Shown: positions 6,666-13,649, numbered from the stretch's first letter. The stretch: DNA of 16,148 bases from Candidatus Saccharimonadota bacterium (GCA_016199685.1 JACQGD010000009.1:1-16148); one strand, 5' to 3'. Notes: generated from the letters alone by a model not told the origin. Numbers and translations: made by a program.

Positions 6666-8639
6666 ATGGATAACAGGCCATTCAAACTTGAAACTAAGTA
6701 TCAACCGATGGGTGATCAACCTTCGGCCATTAAGCAACTCGTTGAGGGGCTTGATAAGGGTGAGCGCGAACAAACACTTCTTGGCGTGACAGGCTCGGGG
6801 AAGACATTCACGATGGCGAACATTATACAGGATCGTCAGGTGCCAACACTTGTTCTCGCACATAACAAAACGCTTGCCGCCCAGCTCTATAGCGAGTTCA
6901 AATCTTTTTTTCCTGAAAACGAAGTACACTACTTTGTGAGCTACTTTGATTATTATCAGCCGGAAGCGTACATCAGCAGTAGTGATACGTATATAGAAAA
7001 AGACAGTAAGATTAACGACGAGATTGATCGTCTTCGTCACGCAGCGACCACTGCGCTTCTTACGCGACGCGATGTCATTATTGTCGCAAGTGTCAGCTGT
7101 ATTTATGGCATTGGTTCACCGGATGATTACTCTGAAATGTCGATTACTATCAAAAAAGGAGAGCGCCGCCAGCAGGATAAGATGGTTCGCTGGTTAACCG
7201 ACATTCAGTATCAGCGAAATGACATTGATTTTCATCGAGGGACATTTCGTGTCAAAGGAGACGTCGTGGATGTCTTTCCAGCGGGCAGTGACGTTGCGTA
7301 TCGTATAGAGTTTTTTGGTGATGAGGTTGATCGTATTACAAGGATTGATCCTTTGACGGGCGAAATACTTGGTGAGCCAAATGAATTGAAGATATTCCCG
7401 AGTAGTCACTATGTGACACCAAAACAAAAACTTGAGCATGCGATTGAAAATATTAAGCGTGAGTTTGAGGAGCGAGTTGAATGGTTCGAGAAGCACGACA
7501 AGCTGCTTGAAGCGCAGCGACTTACGCAGCGTACAAAGTACGACATTGAGATGCTTGAAGAAACCGGGTTCGTCAAAGGTATCGAAAATTATAGTCGCTA
7601 CCTTACCAACCGTGAGCCTGGTGAGCAGCCCGCGACATTGATCGATTACTTCCCAGATGACTGGCTTCTGTTAGTGGACGAGAGTCACCAGTCATTACCT
7701 CAGGTACGAGGTATGTATAATGGCGACCGTGCGCGTAAAGAGGTGCTGGTCGAACATGGATTTAGACTTCCTTCGGCAATGGATAACCGTCCGCTACGTT
7801 TTGATGAGTTTGATTCACATATCAATAAAGCGGTGTATGTATCGGCAACCCCTGGTGAATATGAACTAGAACATAGTCCCGAACCTGCACAGCAGATCAT
7901 TCGACCTACAGGACTTCTCGACCCGATACTTGAAGTCAGGCCAACTGATGGACAGATCGATGATCTGATTGGTGAGATTAGAGAGCGGATTGAAAAGAAT
8001 CAGCGAGTGCTTGTAACGACTTTGACAAAACGGATGGCAGAAGACCTTAGCCAATATCTGCTCGAGCTCGATATTAAAACTGCCTATATCCATAGCGAGG
8101 TTGATACGCTTGAACGAGGAGACATACTAAAAGATCTTCGTCTCGGAGTCTACGATGTGCTCGTTGGTATTAACCTTCTTCGTGAAGGTCTCGACTTACC
8201 TGAGGTAAGTATGGTTGCAATTATGGATGCCGACAAAGAAGGATTCCTCCGTTCGACAAGCGCACTAATTCAAACGATTGGTCGTGCCGCCCGTCACCAG
8301 GACGGTAAGGTTATATTGTATGGTGATAGAATCACTGATTCGATGCGTGCAGCAATGGATGAAACGGATCGTCGCCGAACGATTCAAGAAGCCTACAATA
8401 CTGAACACGGTATTACGCCGACAAGCGTTGCCAAAGCGATCGATGAAGGCCTTCGCGCGTTGATCCCAGTAAAGGATGACGGAAAGCCAAAGGTTGATCT
8501 AAAGAAGATTCCAAAAGACGAGTATGCAACCCTCATTAAAGATCTGTCTGGACAGATGGAACTTGCCAGTGCGAATCTAGAATTTGAAAAGGCGGCAGAG
8601 CTTCGGGATTTGATCAGTGAAATCCGTGCAAAAATGTAA
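6666..8639 (+). CDS. uvrB: Excinuclease ABC subunit B (UvrB)
   Basis: Damage-verifying helicase-like subunit of nucleotide excision repair; with UvrA it is loaded on damaged DNA and then recruits UvrC. At 657 aa it is full length. It has the N-terminal YQPMGDQPSAI, Walker A GVTGSGKT, the damage-probing beta-hairpin region HYFVSYFDYYQPEAYI, the Walker B-like DESH (LLLVDESHQSLPQ), the helicase motifs SATPGEYE, LVGINLLREGLDLPEVSMVA and QTIGRAARH, and a C-terminal UVR domain (LEFEKAAELRDLI) that contacts UvrC. The ATG at 6666 agrees with the usual UvrB N-terminus (short lead, then PFKLxxxYQP). It appears monocistronic; the next gene has its own promoter. No irregularities seen. Confidence 0.98.
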   Translation: MDNRPFKLETKYQPMGDQPSAIKQLVEGLDKGEREQTLLGVTGSGKTFTMANIIQDRQVPTLVLAHNKTLAAQLYSEFKSFFPENEVHYFVSYFDYYQPEAYISSSDTYIEKDSKINDEIDRLRHAATTALLTRRDVIIVASVSCIYGIGSPDDYSEMSITIKKGERRQQDKMVRWLTDIQYQRNDIDFHRGTFRVKGDVVDVFPAGSDVAYRIEFFGDEVDRITRIDPLTGEILGEPNELKIFPSSHYVTPKQKLEHAIENIKREFEERVEWFEKHDKLLEAQRLTQRTKYDIEMLEETGFVKGIENYSRYLTNREPGEQPATLIDYFPDDWLLLVDESHQSLPQVRGMYNGDRARKEVLVEHGFRLPSAMDNRPLRFDEFDSHINKAVYVSATPGEYELEHSPEPAQQIIRPTGLLDPILEVRPTDGQIDDLIGEIRERIEKNQRVLVTTLTKRMAEDLSQYLLELDIKTAYIHSEVDTLERGDILKDLRLGVYDVLVGINLLREGLDLPEVSMVAIMDADKEGFLRSTSALIQTIGRAARHQDGKVILYGDRITDSMRAAMDETDRRRTIQEAYNTEHGITPTSVAKAIDEGLRALIPVKDDGKPKVDLKKIPKDEYATLIKDLSGQMELASANLEFEKAAELRDLISEIRAKM

Positions 8640-8645
8640 AAAGTT

Positions 8646-8667
8646 ATGCTAAACTAAGCATTAGCAT
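8646..8667. repeat. Inverted repeat over the promoter and start codon of the pseudo-protease gene
   Basis: ATGCTAA (8646-8652) and TTAGCAT (8661-8667) are perfect 7-base inverted arms with an 8-base centre. They cover the candidate -10 and run into the ATG. It could be an operator or an mRNA hairpin at the start; there is no U-tract, so it is not a terminator for uvrB. Confidence 0.4.
8647..8655 (+). promoter_or_regulatory. Candidate extended -10 of the 853-aa gene
   Basis: TGcTAAACT (TG extension plus a 4/6 -10 hexamer) ends 10 bases before the ATG at 8666. No Shine-Dalgarno is present, so a very short leader is predicted. It is weaker than the other cases because the hexamer is imperfect. 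Confidence 0.4.
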
Positions 8668-11227
8668 GCAGGATTCTTCAACAAACCCTTATATACCACA
8701 AGAAACAAAAGCGGTGCGCTCGGCGACAGAGACGCTCCATTCGCCTCTGAAGCGTATTGTTAAGTTATTACTTATCACTACAATTACACTTGCTGTATTG
8801 ATAGGTGGTGGGCTTTTCTTTGTTATTCCGCGAACAGCTGTTGAGGACGCCGAAGCTCGTGTGGCGCTTGCGAATGCACTTCAGCCACCAGGCCAGCTTT
8901 CAAAACTCGTTCCTGTAAAATCAACGCTCGGATTCACGCTCAAATATGATAATCAGTTATTTACGAGTTATGCCGAGACGGTCGCTCCTGTTGATGCATC
9001 CGGTAAGCAGGGTTCGAGCGCATATTTTGAAAATGACGATCTCCGAACCTCTCGAGACTATAACTTAATTCGAATTACTCCAGCTGAGAGTAGCGAGTCC
9101 GATCGAGCAGCAGTTGCTGATCCACCTCAATTATTGATTTCATCTGCGCTCACGGCTGATGAGCTTAAGGCGAACGAGACGAAGCCTGACTATAAAGGAC
9201 TCTCGCAGTTGAGTCTTTTCGTGCAGCTGAGTACGGATAAGCGACTTGCGGCAAAAACTGCTGACGATGGGACGACCGTATCTATAGATGCAACAAAGCC
9301 GAGCGGCCAGACAATCAATGGCGTGAAGTATCAAAAGGTCCGTTTTACGACAAAAAATGAGAATTATCGTATCGCTAATCAAAAGTATGATGATTGTTAC
9401 TATACGATTCAAAACGACACGCCGGTATCTGCATGTGTTACGAACGTTCGTCCCAATTCACGTGACGATGCGACACTCGGTGAAAACGCGCTACAATCAT
9501 TATCGTATCAAAAATCTGAACTTGTCAGCGATGATGAAACAGAAGGTACAGATGCAAAGGCCGGGCCTGCTACTACGAAACAAGCTGTCGTCACAGAAGG
9601 CGAGCAGCTTCCACTTGAGACGCCAAAGCCAGAGTACAATACAAACTTCACCAGTCTTTCTGCAATTGCAAAGAATCAGCCAAGCGCTGTTCGGATCGGT
9701 TCTCTTTACTGTGCTGATCTTAATCTGAAAATCGCATCAGGCGATGTAGTGACGACGCTGACAGATGCGTGTGTCGGAAATCTTGCGAGTGGAACAATTG
9801 TTTCAAATGACGGCTACGTTGCAACGAGTGGCCATGCAATTCGCTATAGTCCAAAAGCGGCAATTAATGGCTATATCAATTTTGCCGATAGTCAGAAGAC
9901 GCTGTTAGAACGGCTTGATCGAGTGCTCGAGTATCTTCTCAAAGCACGCCTTATTCTCGATTCGGATGCTGATTACCTACGAACGGGTGCTCAGGTTGGT
10001 GATCAAGAAGCTTTGGCTAAGATCGAAAATATTGGATCTCTTATTCCAGATAATTATGTAACGGCGACGAAAGACTCATATTCATATGCCGTGCAGCCTA
10101 CTAACAAGCCGCTCGTCGTCGATGCAAGTACCGGAGCTCGCCCTTCATTTGCATATTCAGATTCTGTCATAGAAGCAAAATTTGTTGCTGCAGACTTCGA
10201 TACTAATGAAGTGAAGCAAGAAAACTTTGATAGTAAAACTCCTGCAAAAGATGTTGGTCTCCTGAAGTTGGAAGGCTCGTTCCAGAATGTCGTTATAAAT
10301 GCAGTCGGGCTGCCTAAGGCGAATGACATCCTTAATACGATAGGATATCAATCTTTCGGAGATACATCGCTCGTTATCGGCAAGAATCAAAACACACCAG
10401 TCGTTACTAACGGTGCAGTAAACCAAACATACGACAAAGATGGTCAGCAGCTCGTACAAGTTGCGACGCCCGTAGTACCAGGCACTGATGGAGCGGGCGT
10501 GTTTAATCAGAACGGTGAATACATCGGACTTGGTGTTTACAGGCTTTCTTATTGCCCAGATCAGCAATGTTTTGCAAACGGGACAGTGCGATCTGCAAGT
10601 GAGCTCACAAAGCTCGTGGAAGATAAAAACCTTAGCTTAGGAAGTCTTAGTGAAGCATCAAAAGTATGGGTAGAGGGTATTGACGACTATTTCAATGGTA
10701 ATTACTCTTCAGCAAGTGCGAATTTTGCTAAGGCTGGTAAACTATACGGTTTCAACGCTTATGCTGCACCATTGCAGAAACTAGCGAGTAGCAAGCAGGG
10801 AAGCGCAAGTGATACGTCACTTATGAATCAGCTTCGTTCAGTGATGATTATTGCTTTGATCGTGATGGTTGTGCTTACAATTATTTTCGTCATACTATTT
10901 ATTCTTCAAAAGCGACGCCTCGATTCACTTCGTGTTGGCCATTACGGTGCGCAGCCACCGTATGTCGGTCCAAGTGCAACTCCGCAACAGCAACAACAAG
11001 CAGTGGTCCAGCAGCTCTGGCAGCCTCAGCAGTCACAACAGGTCCAACCTCAGTATTCACAACCTCAAGGTACTCCTCAGCCGCTCTCGCAGCAGCAACC
11101 GTATCCTCAGCAAAATCAGCCTCAGCAACCAATGTATGGTCAGCAACAAACACCACCACCATACCAACAACCTCAGGCACCTCAACAGCAGCCGTCTACA
11201 CCTGAAGATCCATTCTATCGACAATAG
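8666..11227 (+). CDS. Membrane-anchored trypsin-like pseudo-protease with Gln/Pro-rich cytoplasmic tail
   Basis: An 853-aa protein with a short cytoplasmic N-terminus, transmembrane helix about 31-54, a large external region, a second helix about 725-748, and a 105-residue Gln/Pro-rich cytoplasmic tail. The external part has an N-terminal domain (60-280), an acidic linker, and a trypsin/HtrA-like domain (about 335-655). Protease landmarks are SGTIVSNDGYVATSGHAI with His390, AKDVGLLKLEG with Asp529, and VPGTDGAGVFNQNGEYIGLG where GNSGGP is expected: the nucleophile position is Asp608, not Ser. An approximately 130-residue insertion separates His and Asp. Cys pairs 244/257, 349/369 and 630/635 could form disulfides. 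A TPR-like helical segment (665-705) precedes the second helix. I infer a catalytically dead binding or sensor protein in the cell envelope. It appears to be transcribed alone. Confidence 0.8.
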   Translation: MQDSSTNPYIPQETKAVRSATETLHSPLKRIVKLLLITTITLAVLIGGGLFFVIPRTAVEDAEARVALANALQPPGQLSKLVPVKSTLGFTLKYDNQLFTSYAETVAPVDASGKQGSSAYFENDDLRTSRDYNLIRITPAESSESDRAAVADPPQLLISSALTADELKANETKPDYKGLSQLSLFVQLSTDKRLAAKTADDGTTVSIDATKPSGQTINGVKYQKVRFTTKNENYRIANQKYDDCYYTIQNDTPVSACVTNVRPNSRDDATLGENALQSLSYQKSELVSDDETEGTDAKAGPATTKQAVVTEGEQLPLETPKPEYNTNFTSLSAIAKNQPSAVRIGSLYCADLNLKIASGDVVTTLTDACVGNLASGTIVSNDGYVATSGHAIRYSPKAAINGYINFADSQKTLLERLDRVLEYLLKARLILDSDADYLRTGAQVGDQEALAKIENIGSLIPDNYVTATKDSYSYAVQPTNKPLVVDASTGARPSFAYSDSVIEAKFVAADFDTNEVKQENFDSKTPAKDVGLLKLEGSFQNVVINAVGLPKANDILNTIGYQSFGDTSLVIGKNQNTPVVTNGAVNQTYDKDGQQLVQVATPVVPGTDGAGVFNQNGEYIGLGVYRLSYCPDQQCFANGTVRSASELTKLVEDKNLSLGSLSEASKVWVEGIDDYFNGNYSSASANFAKAGKLYGFNAYAAPLQKLASSKQGSASDTSLMNQLRSVMIIALIVMVVLTIIFVILFILQKRRLDSLRVGHYGAQPPYVGPSATPQQQQQAVVQQLWQPQQSQQVQPQYSQPQGTPQPLSQQQPYPQQNQPQQPMYGQQQTPPPYQQPQAPQQQPSTPEDPFYRQ
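10982..11191 (+). repeat. Low-complexity Gln/Pro-coding tract
   Basis: CAG/CAA and CCN codons encode residues 773-842 of the 853-aa membrane protein, with runs such as QQQQQ and PQQ, YPQQ and PYQQ units. It looks like an intrinsically disordered cytoplasmic tail. Such tracts can change length by slippage. Confidence 0.8.
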
Positions 11228-11228
11228 C

Positions 11229-11257
11229 TTGCAATTTAGATTTGCTTGTGCTATAGT
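11229..11257 (+). promoter_or_regulatory. Promoter of the DEAD-box gene with a long leader
   Basis: TTGCAA (11229-11234), a 17-base spacer and TGcTATAGT (hexamer 11252-11257) form one of the best complete promoters in the window. It begins one base after the upstream stop codon. Transcription would start near 11264, leaving a leader of about 170 bases before the ATG at 11435. Confidence 0.6.
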
Positions 11258-11263
11258 TGATAT

Positions 11264-11434
11264 ATTGCATTCGATGAATGTCGAGCCTCTTTCAAAGATG
11301 AGCGCACCGATTTCATGAGCACACTTCAGTGCCATGGCGCCACCACCGAAATATCCTCTCGCTGTTCTATGACTTATATTTGTAAGTTCTGACTGCATAT
11401 CTACTAAATAGAAATAACGAAAGGGTTTTTTCTT
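11264..11434 (+). promoter_or_regulatory. Long 5' leader of the DEAD-box mRNA with a possible 14-codon leader ORF
   Basis: The 207-base gap 11228-11434 holds no gene I can support. Inside the leader an ATG at 11274 opens a 14-codon ORF (MNVEPLSKMSAPIS, stop 11316-11318) about 16 bases after the -10 box. The helicase ATG has a modest Shine-Dalgarno AAAGGG at 11420-11425, nine bases upstream, followed by a T-run. Long regulatory leaders are known for cold-induced RNA helicases such as E. coli csdA; applying that here is inference. Confidence 0.35.
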
Positions 11435-12409
11435 ATGGCATTTACACAACAACGACGAGGCGCACGACCTCAGAATAATTCACGTCCATCAGGCGGTCGC
11501 TCATTTGGCGGCGGCGGTGGCGGACGGCGCGGTGGCGGAAGCCGCGGCCCAGCAAAGAAATATATTCATCCATCAAAATTCATCAACAAAGCAGTCGCAA
11601 AGGCTGACGAAGTTGTCTATGAATCAAAGCACAAATTTGTTGATTTTCCTTTTGGATCTGAACTAAAGCACAATATTGTATCAAAAGGATATGAAACGCC
11701 AAGTGCGATTCAAGACCAGGCGATTCCATATATCATCGAAGGTCGCGATGTCATCGGCCTCGCAAACACAGGTACAGGTAAAACTGCTGCATTCTTGCTT
11801 CCAATCATTGAACGTCAGAGTGGCGACCGAATGCTCGACATGGGATTCCTCCCTGACATTCGCCAGATCGTTGATGCGATGCCTCAAGAACGTCAAACTC
11901 TTTTCTTTAGTGCAACTATTACTCCTGAAATCACTGCATTGACGAAGACGTTCCTTAAAGACCCAGCAACAGTTTCTGTTCGTACAAGCGAAACAGCTGA
12001 GCATGTTGAGCAGGATGTTATCGAAGCTCGTGACAAGACTCATAAAGTCGACCTCCTTACTGAACTACTCCAGCAGGATGGGTACGATAAAGTGCTCGTC
12101 TTTGGCGAAACAAAGTTTGGTGTCCAGCGTCTCAGTGACCACCTACATAATAGTGGCATCCCTTCCGTTGCGATTCATGGTAACAAGAACCAATCTCAGC
12201 GATCGAAAGCTTTGAAGCAATTCAAGGATGAGCGAGTTCGCGTTCTCGTTGCAACAGATGTTGCTGCACGTGGACTTGATATTCCAAATGTAACACACGT
12301 TATCAACTTTGATACGCCACAAACGTACGAAGACTATGTACACCGTATTGGCCGAACAGGTCGTGGTGGTGCAAGTGGACGTGCCCACACATTTATCGAC
12401 GCTCGATAA
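11435..12409 (+). CDS. DEAD-box RNA helicase lacking motifs Ia-II (internal deletion)
   Basis: A 324-aa RhlE-like DEAD-box protein. It has an Arg/Gly-rich N-terminus (residues 20-40) likely to bind RNA, a Q motif (YETPSAIQDQAIP, 86-98), motif I (ANTGTGKT, 110-117), motif III (SAT, 160-162 region), motif V (VLVATDVAARGLDIP) and motif VI (HRIGRTGRGG). Between LLPIIERQS (near 129) and GDRMLDMGFLPDI the roughly 95 residues that normally hold motif Ia (PTREL), GG, Ib (TPGR) and motif II (DEAD) are absent, yet the frame is kept. Residues after the join match what normally follows DEA in DEADRMLDMGF. The product could bind ATP through motif I but lacks the Walker B acid, so ATPase activity is not expected. 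A microhomology such as CGACCGA could have mediated a real deletion; an assembly collapse is equally possible. Confidence 0.85.
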   Translation: MAFTQQRRGARPQNNSRPSGGRSFGGGGGGRRGGGSRGPAKKYIHPSKFINKAVAKADEVVYESKHKFVDFPFGSELKHNIVSKGYETPSAIQDQAIPYIIEGRDVIGLANTGTGKTAAFLLPIIERQSGDRMLDMGFLPDIRQIVDAMPQERQTLFFSATITPEITALTKTFLKDPATVSVRTSETAEHVEQDVIEARDKTHKVDLLTELLQQDGYDKVLVFGETKFGVQRLSDHLHNSGIPSVAIHGNKNQSQRSKALKQFKDERVRVLVATDVAARGLDIPNVTHVINFDTPQTYEDYVHRIGRTGRGGASGRAHTFIDAR

Positions 12410-12889
12410 TTACGCCGATTTTGGCAAACGAGAACGCGCTTTACGGCGCGTTTTTGTTTTGTTCTTCGTTTGTTCTGCCGTGTTGAATACCCAAAAGCGA
12501 AGACCGAAGAATGTCCAGATTGCCATGATGAATCCAGAAATGAACTGTCCAATATATGGAGTGATATCGGCAAAGTAGAGAAGACCATACGTAATACCGA
12601 GAACAAGGACCTCACTAACAAGAATAAAGAGCGCAAATTTCACTGCTTCAAAATTAGACTTACGTTTACCTGCAGGGTGAGAAAATACCCATTTATCATC
12701 GACATAGAAGAATATGATGTTGGCAAGGACCATTGGTATGAGGAGTGCGTAGAACGTTGGTATGGGTGTGAAATTATCAAAAAAAGCAAACCCAAGGTAT
12801 TTACCCCAAAATGGTATGTAGCCTGCGAGCTGTAGTTTGGCAAACTCAGTTAAGAGTTGGAGAAGTGATTTTTTTTGTTTTCGTTTCAT
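12410..12889 (-). CDS. GtrA-like four-helix membrane protein
   Basis: A 159-aa integral membrane protein resembling the GtrA/DPMS family, which are small four-helix proteins often linked to lipid-linked sugar transfer or flipping. Four hydrophobic segments lie at about 17-37, 44-63, 83-106 and 112-132. The two halves each end with a similar signature, NIIFFYVDDKWVF (57-69) and WTFFGLRFWVF (125-135), the internal repeat typical of GtrA proteins. The N-terminus and C-terminal tail (140-159) are strongly basic. The stop codon abuts the stop of the convergent DEAD-box gene, and a transcription terminator for that gene lies inside this tail's coding sequence. No Shine-Dalgarno precedes the ATG; an extended -10 lies 12 bases upstream. 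No adjacent glycosyltransferase is present, so the sugar-lipid role is inferred from the family only. Confidence 0.8.
   Translation of the reverse strand: MKRKQKKSLLQLLTEFAKLQLAGYIPFWGKYLGFAFFDNFTPIPTFYALLIPMVLANIIFFYVDDKWVFSHPAGKRKSNFEAVKFALFILVSEVLVLGITYGLLYFADITPYIGQFISGFIMAIWTFFGLRFWVFNTAEQTKNKTKTRRKARSRLPKSA
12433..12459 (+). terminator. Rho-independent terminator of the DEAD-box gene, inside the GtrA coding end
   Basis: AACGCGC (12433-12439), loop TTTACG, GCGCGTT (12446-12452) and then TTTTTGTTTT. A strong 7-base stem with a U-tract lies 24 bases after the DEAD-box stop. It lies within the 3' coding sequence of the convergent GtrA-like gene. Confidence 0.75.
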
Positions 12890-12901
12890 GAGCTACGCAC
12901 G

Positions 12902-12910
12902 ATTGTATCA
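12902..12910 (-). promoter_or_regulatory. Extended -10 promoter of the GtrA-like gene
   Basis: On the minus strand TGaTACAAT (hexamer 12907-12902) lies 12 bases before the ATG at 12889. The expected leader is about 4-6 bases, without a Shine-Dalgarno. No clear -35 was found. Confidence 0.55.
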
Positions 12911-12923
12911 TGCTTATGTCAGA

Positions 12924-12969
12924 AAAGCGAAAAGCCCCTGACTTCTCAAGTTAATGAGTAGTCAGGGGC
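12924..12969 (-). terminator. Rho-independent terminator of the secreted-protein gene
   Basis: On the minus strand GCCCCTGACT (12969-12960), a 16-base loop and AGTCAGGGGC (12943-12934) form a 10-base perfect stem, followed by TTTTCGCTTTTC. It begins seven bases after the stop of the acidic-tail frame (12979-12977), where a terminator would be expected. In the frame as sequenced, the stop (12948-12946) falls inside the loop. Confidence 0.85.
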
Positions 12970-13527
12970 GATCGTGCTAGGAGGTTGCAGTGGGGCTATC
13001 TTTGTCCTCGTCTTGGTCTTGGCCCTCGTCGGCGGAGTCCTCGCCGTCTTCGTCGTCACTTGCTTCTTCCGACTCAGGCGGCGAGAGAGTGCTTCTTGCG
13101 CATCGAGCGCGCAGTTGGCTCGACCTACTCCTGCAATCTTGAATTCGTTCTTGGCGGTTTGATCACCTTTCTCTCCAGCGGCGACGACGTAGTTGTCGGC
13201 TTCGACGCTTACGGTCGCTTCGCCGACGTACCCATCGCGAATACCGACAGTAATGTCGGTCGTTGGGCTGGTGATATCGACTCTCGTCTCACCGACGACA
13301 TTATTCGTCGTGTTTACGACGAGCACCTTGGCTCCACCTGTTCCGCTGCTGGAAATCTTGAAGTTGAAGATGCTCTCAGCTCCGTTGCAGTTGTCCATGT
13401 CCATGTTGAAACTGCCGTCGATGAACGCGATCCGACTGACGTTACTTTCGGTCTGAGCCATCGCGATTGCCCCGGGAAGGGCAAAAAACGACACGAGACC
13501 GAAAGTAAAAACAAAAAGACGCCTCAT
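12946..13527 (-). CDS. Secreted protein with signal peptide; C-terminal tail apparently frameshifted
   Basis: Exported protein of unknown function. Residues 1-24 are a signal peptide (MRRLFVFTFGLVSFFALPGA, likely cleavage after AMA). Residues 25-140 look like one Ig-like or all-beta domain with two Cys (47 and 139) that could pair. The sequenced frame continues to 193 aa with a Lys/Arg/Thr/Pro-rich tail, but this looks wrong. Dropping one CT from the CTCTCTC run at 13089-13083 gives a tail SPPESEEASDDEDGEDS and so on, with 16 acidic residues in 35, ending at TAG 12979-12977 just before the terminator, for a 182-aa protein. The start has a perfect AGGAGG at 13538-13533, five bases upstream, and a real leader. 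The gene looks more GC-rich than its neighbours. No homologue recognised. Confidence 0.75.
   Translation of the reverse strand: MRRLFVFTFGLVSFFALPGAIAMAQTESNVSRIAFIDGSFNMDMDNCNGAESIFNFKISSSGTGGAKVLVVNTTNNVVGETRVDITSPTTDITVGIRDGYVGEATVSVEADNYVVAAGEKGDQTAKNEFKIAGVGRANCALDAQEALSRRLSRKKQVTTKTARTPPTRAKTKTRTKIAPLQPPSTIAPDYSLT
12977..13089 (-). other. Alternative (probably native) acidic tail frame of the secreted protein, with CT-repeat shift site
   Basis: Reading the minus strand from the CTCTCTC run (13089-13083) in the frame one base back gives a 35-residue tail with 16 Asp/Glu, ending ...KDSPTATS at TAG 12979-12977. Acidic low-complexity composition, GAC/GAG codons, and the stop just before the terminator all favour it over the basic tail in the sequenced frame. 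Confidence 0.65.
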
Positions 13528-13532
13528 GGCGC

Positions 13533-13538
13533 CCTCCT
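13533..13538 (-). promoter_or_regulatory. Consensus Shine-Dalgarno of the secreted-protein gene
   Basis: AGGAGG on the minus strand, five bases before the ATG at 13527. It settles the start and contrasts with the SD-less operon-first genes around it. Confidence 0.85.
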
Positions 13539-13582
13539 CTCACGGTACTATGGCAACGGACATTCCGTGCTCATATAACATC

Positions 13583-13611
13583 ATTATATCATAAAAGTAA
13601 AAAATAAACAA
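13583..13611 (-). promoter_or_regulatory. Promoter of the secreted-protein gene
   Basis: On the minus strand TTGTTT (13611-13606), a 17-base spacer and TGaTATAAT (hexamer 13588-13583). Transcription would start near 13576, giving a leader of about 49 bases. The leader holds ACGGA/TCCGT arms (13568-13564 and 13560-13556) that could form a small hairpin. It lies back to back with the gatC promoter. Confidence 0.7.
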
Positions 13612-13614
13612 ATA

Positions 13615-13643
13615 GTTACATCTGTTATGGAATGTACTATAAT
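13615..13643 (+). promoter_or_regulatory. Promoter of the gatCA-HEPN-gatB operon; predicts leaderless gatC mRNA
   Basis: GTTACA (13615-13620, 4/6 to the -35 consensus), a 17-base spacer and TATAAT (13638-13643) end six bases before the gatC ATG at 13650. Transcription should start at or next to the ATG. No Shine-Dalgarno is present. Confidence 0.7.
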
Positions 13644-13649
13644 AAATCT

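Noticed and set aside
11057..11452. Minus-strand frame reading GYFGGGAMALKCAHEIGAL... through the DEAD-box leader
   Set aside because: The composition looks slightly protein-like and could be a remnant, but there is no ribosome site, it runs without a stop into the antisense of the Q/P tract, and I recognise no family.
3722..12421. 12-base match TTACGCCGATTT near 3723 and 12410
   Set aside because: Too short, only two exact copies, different contexts; treated as chance.
12470..12835. 121-codon plus-strand frame inside the GtrA-like gene
   Set aside because: Antisense to a clear four-helix membrane protein; no promoter or ribosome site.
12985..13578. 197-codon plus-strand reading frame opposite the secreted-protein gene
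   Set aside because: It has no start site, is antisense to a gene with signal peptide, SD, promoter and terminator, and is open mainly because the region is GC-rich.
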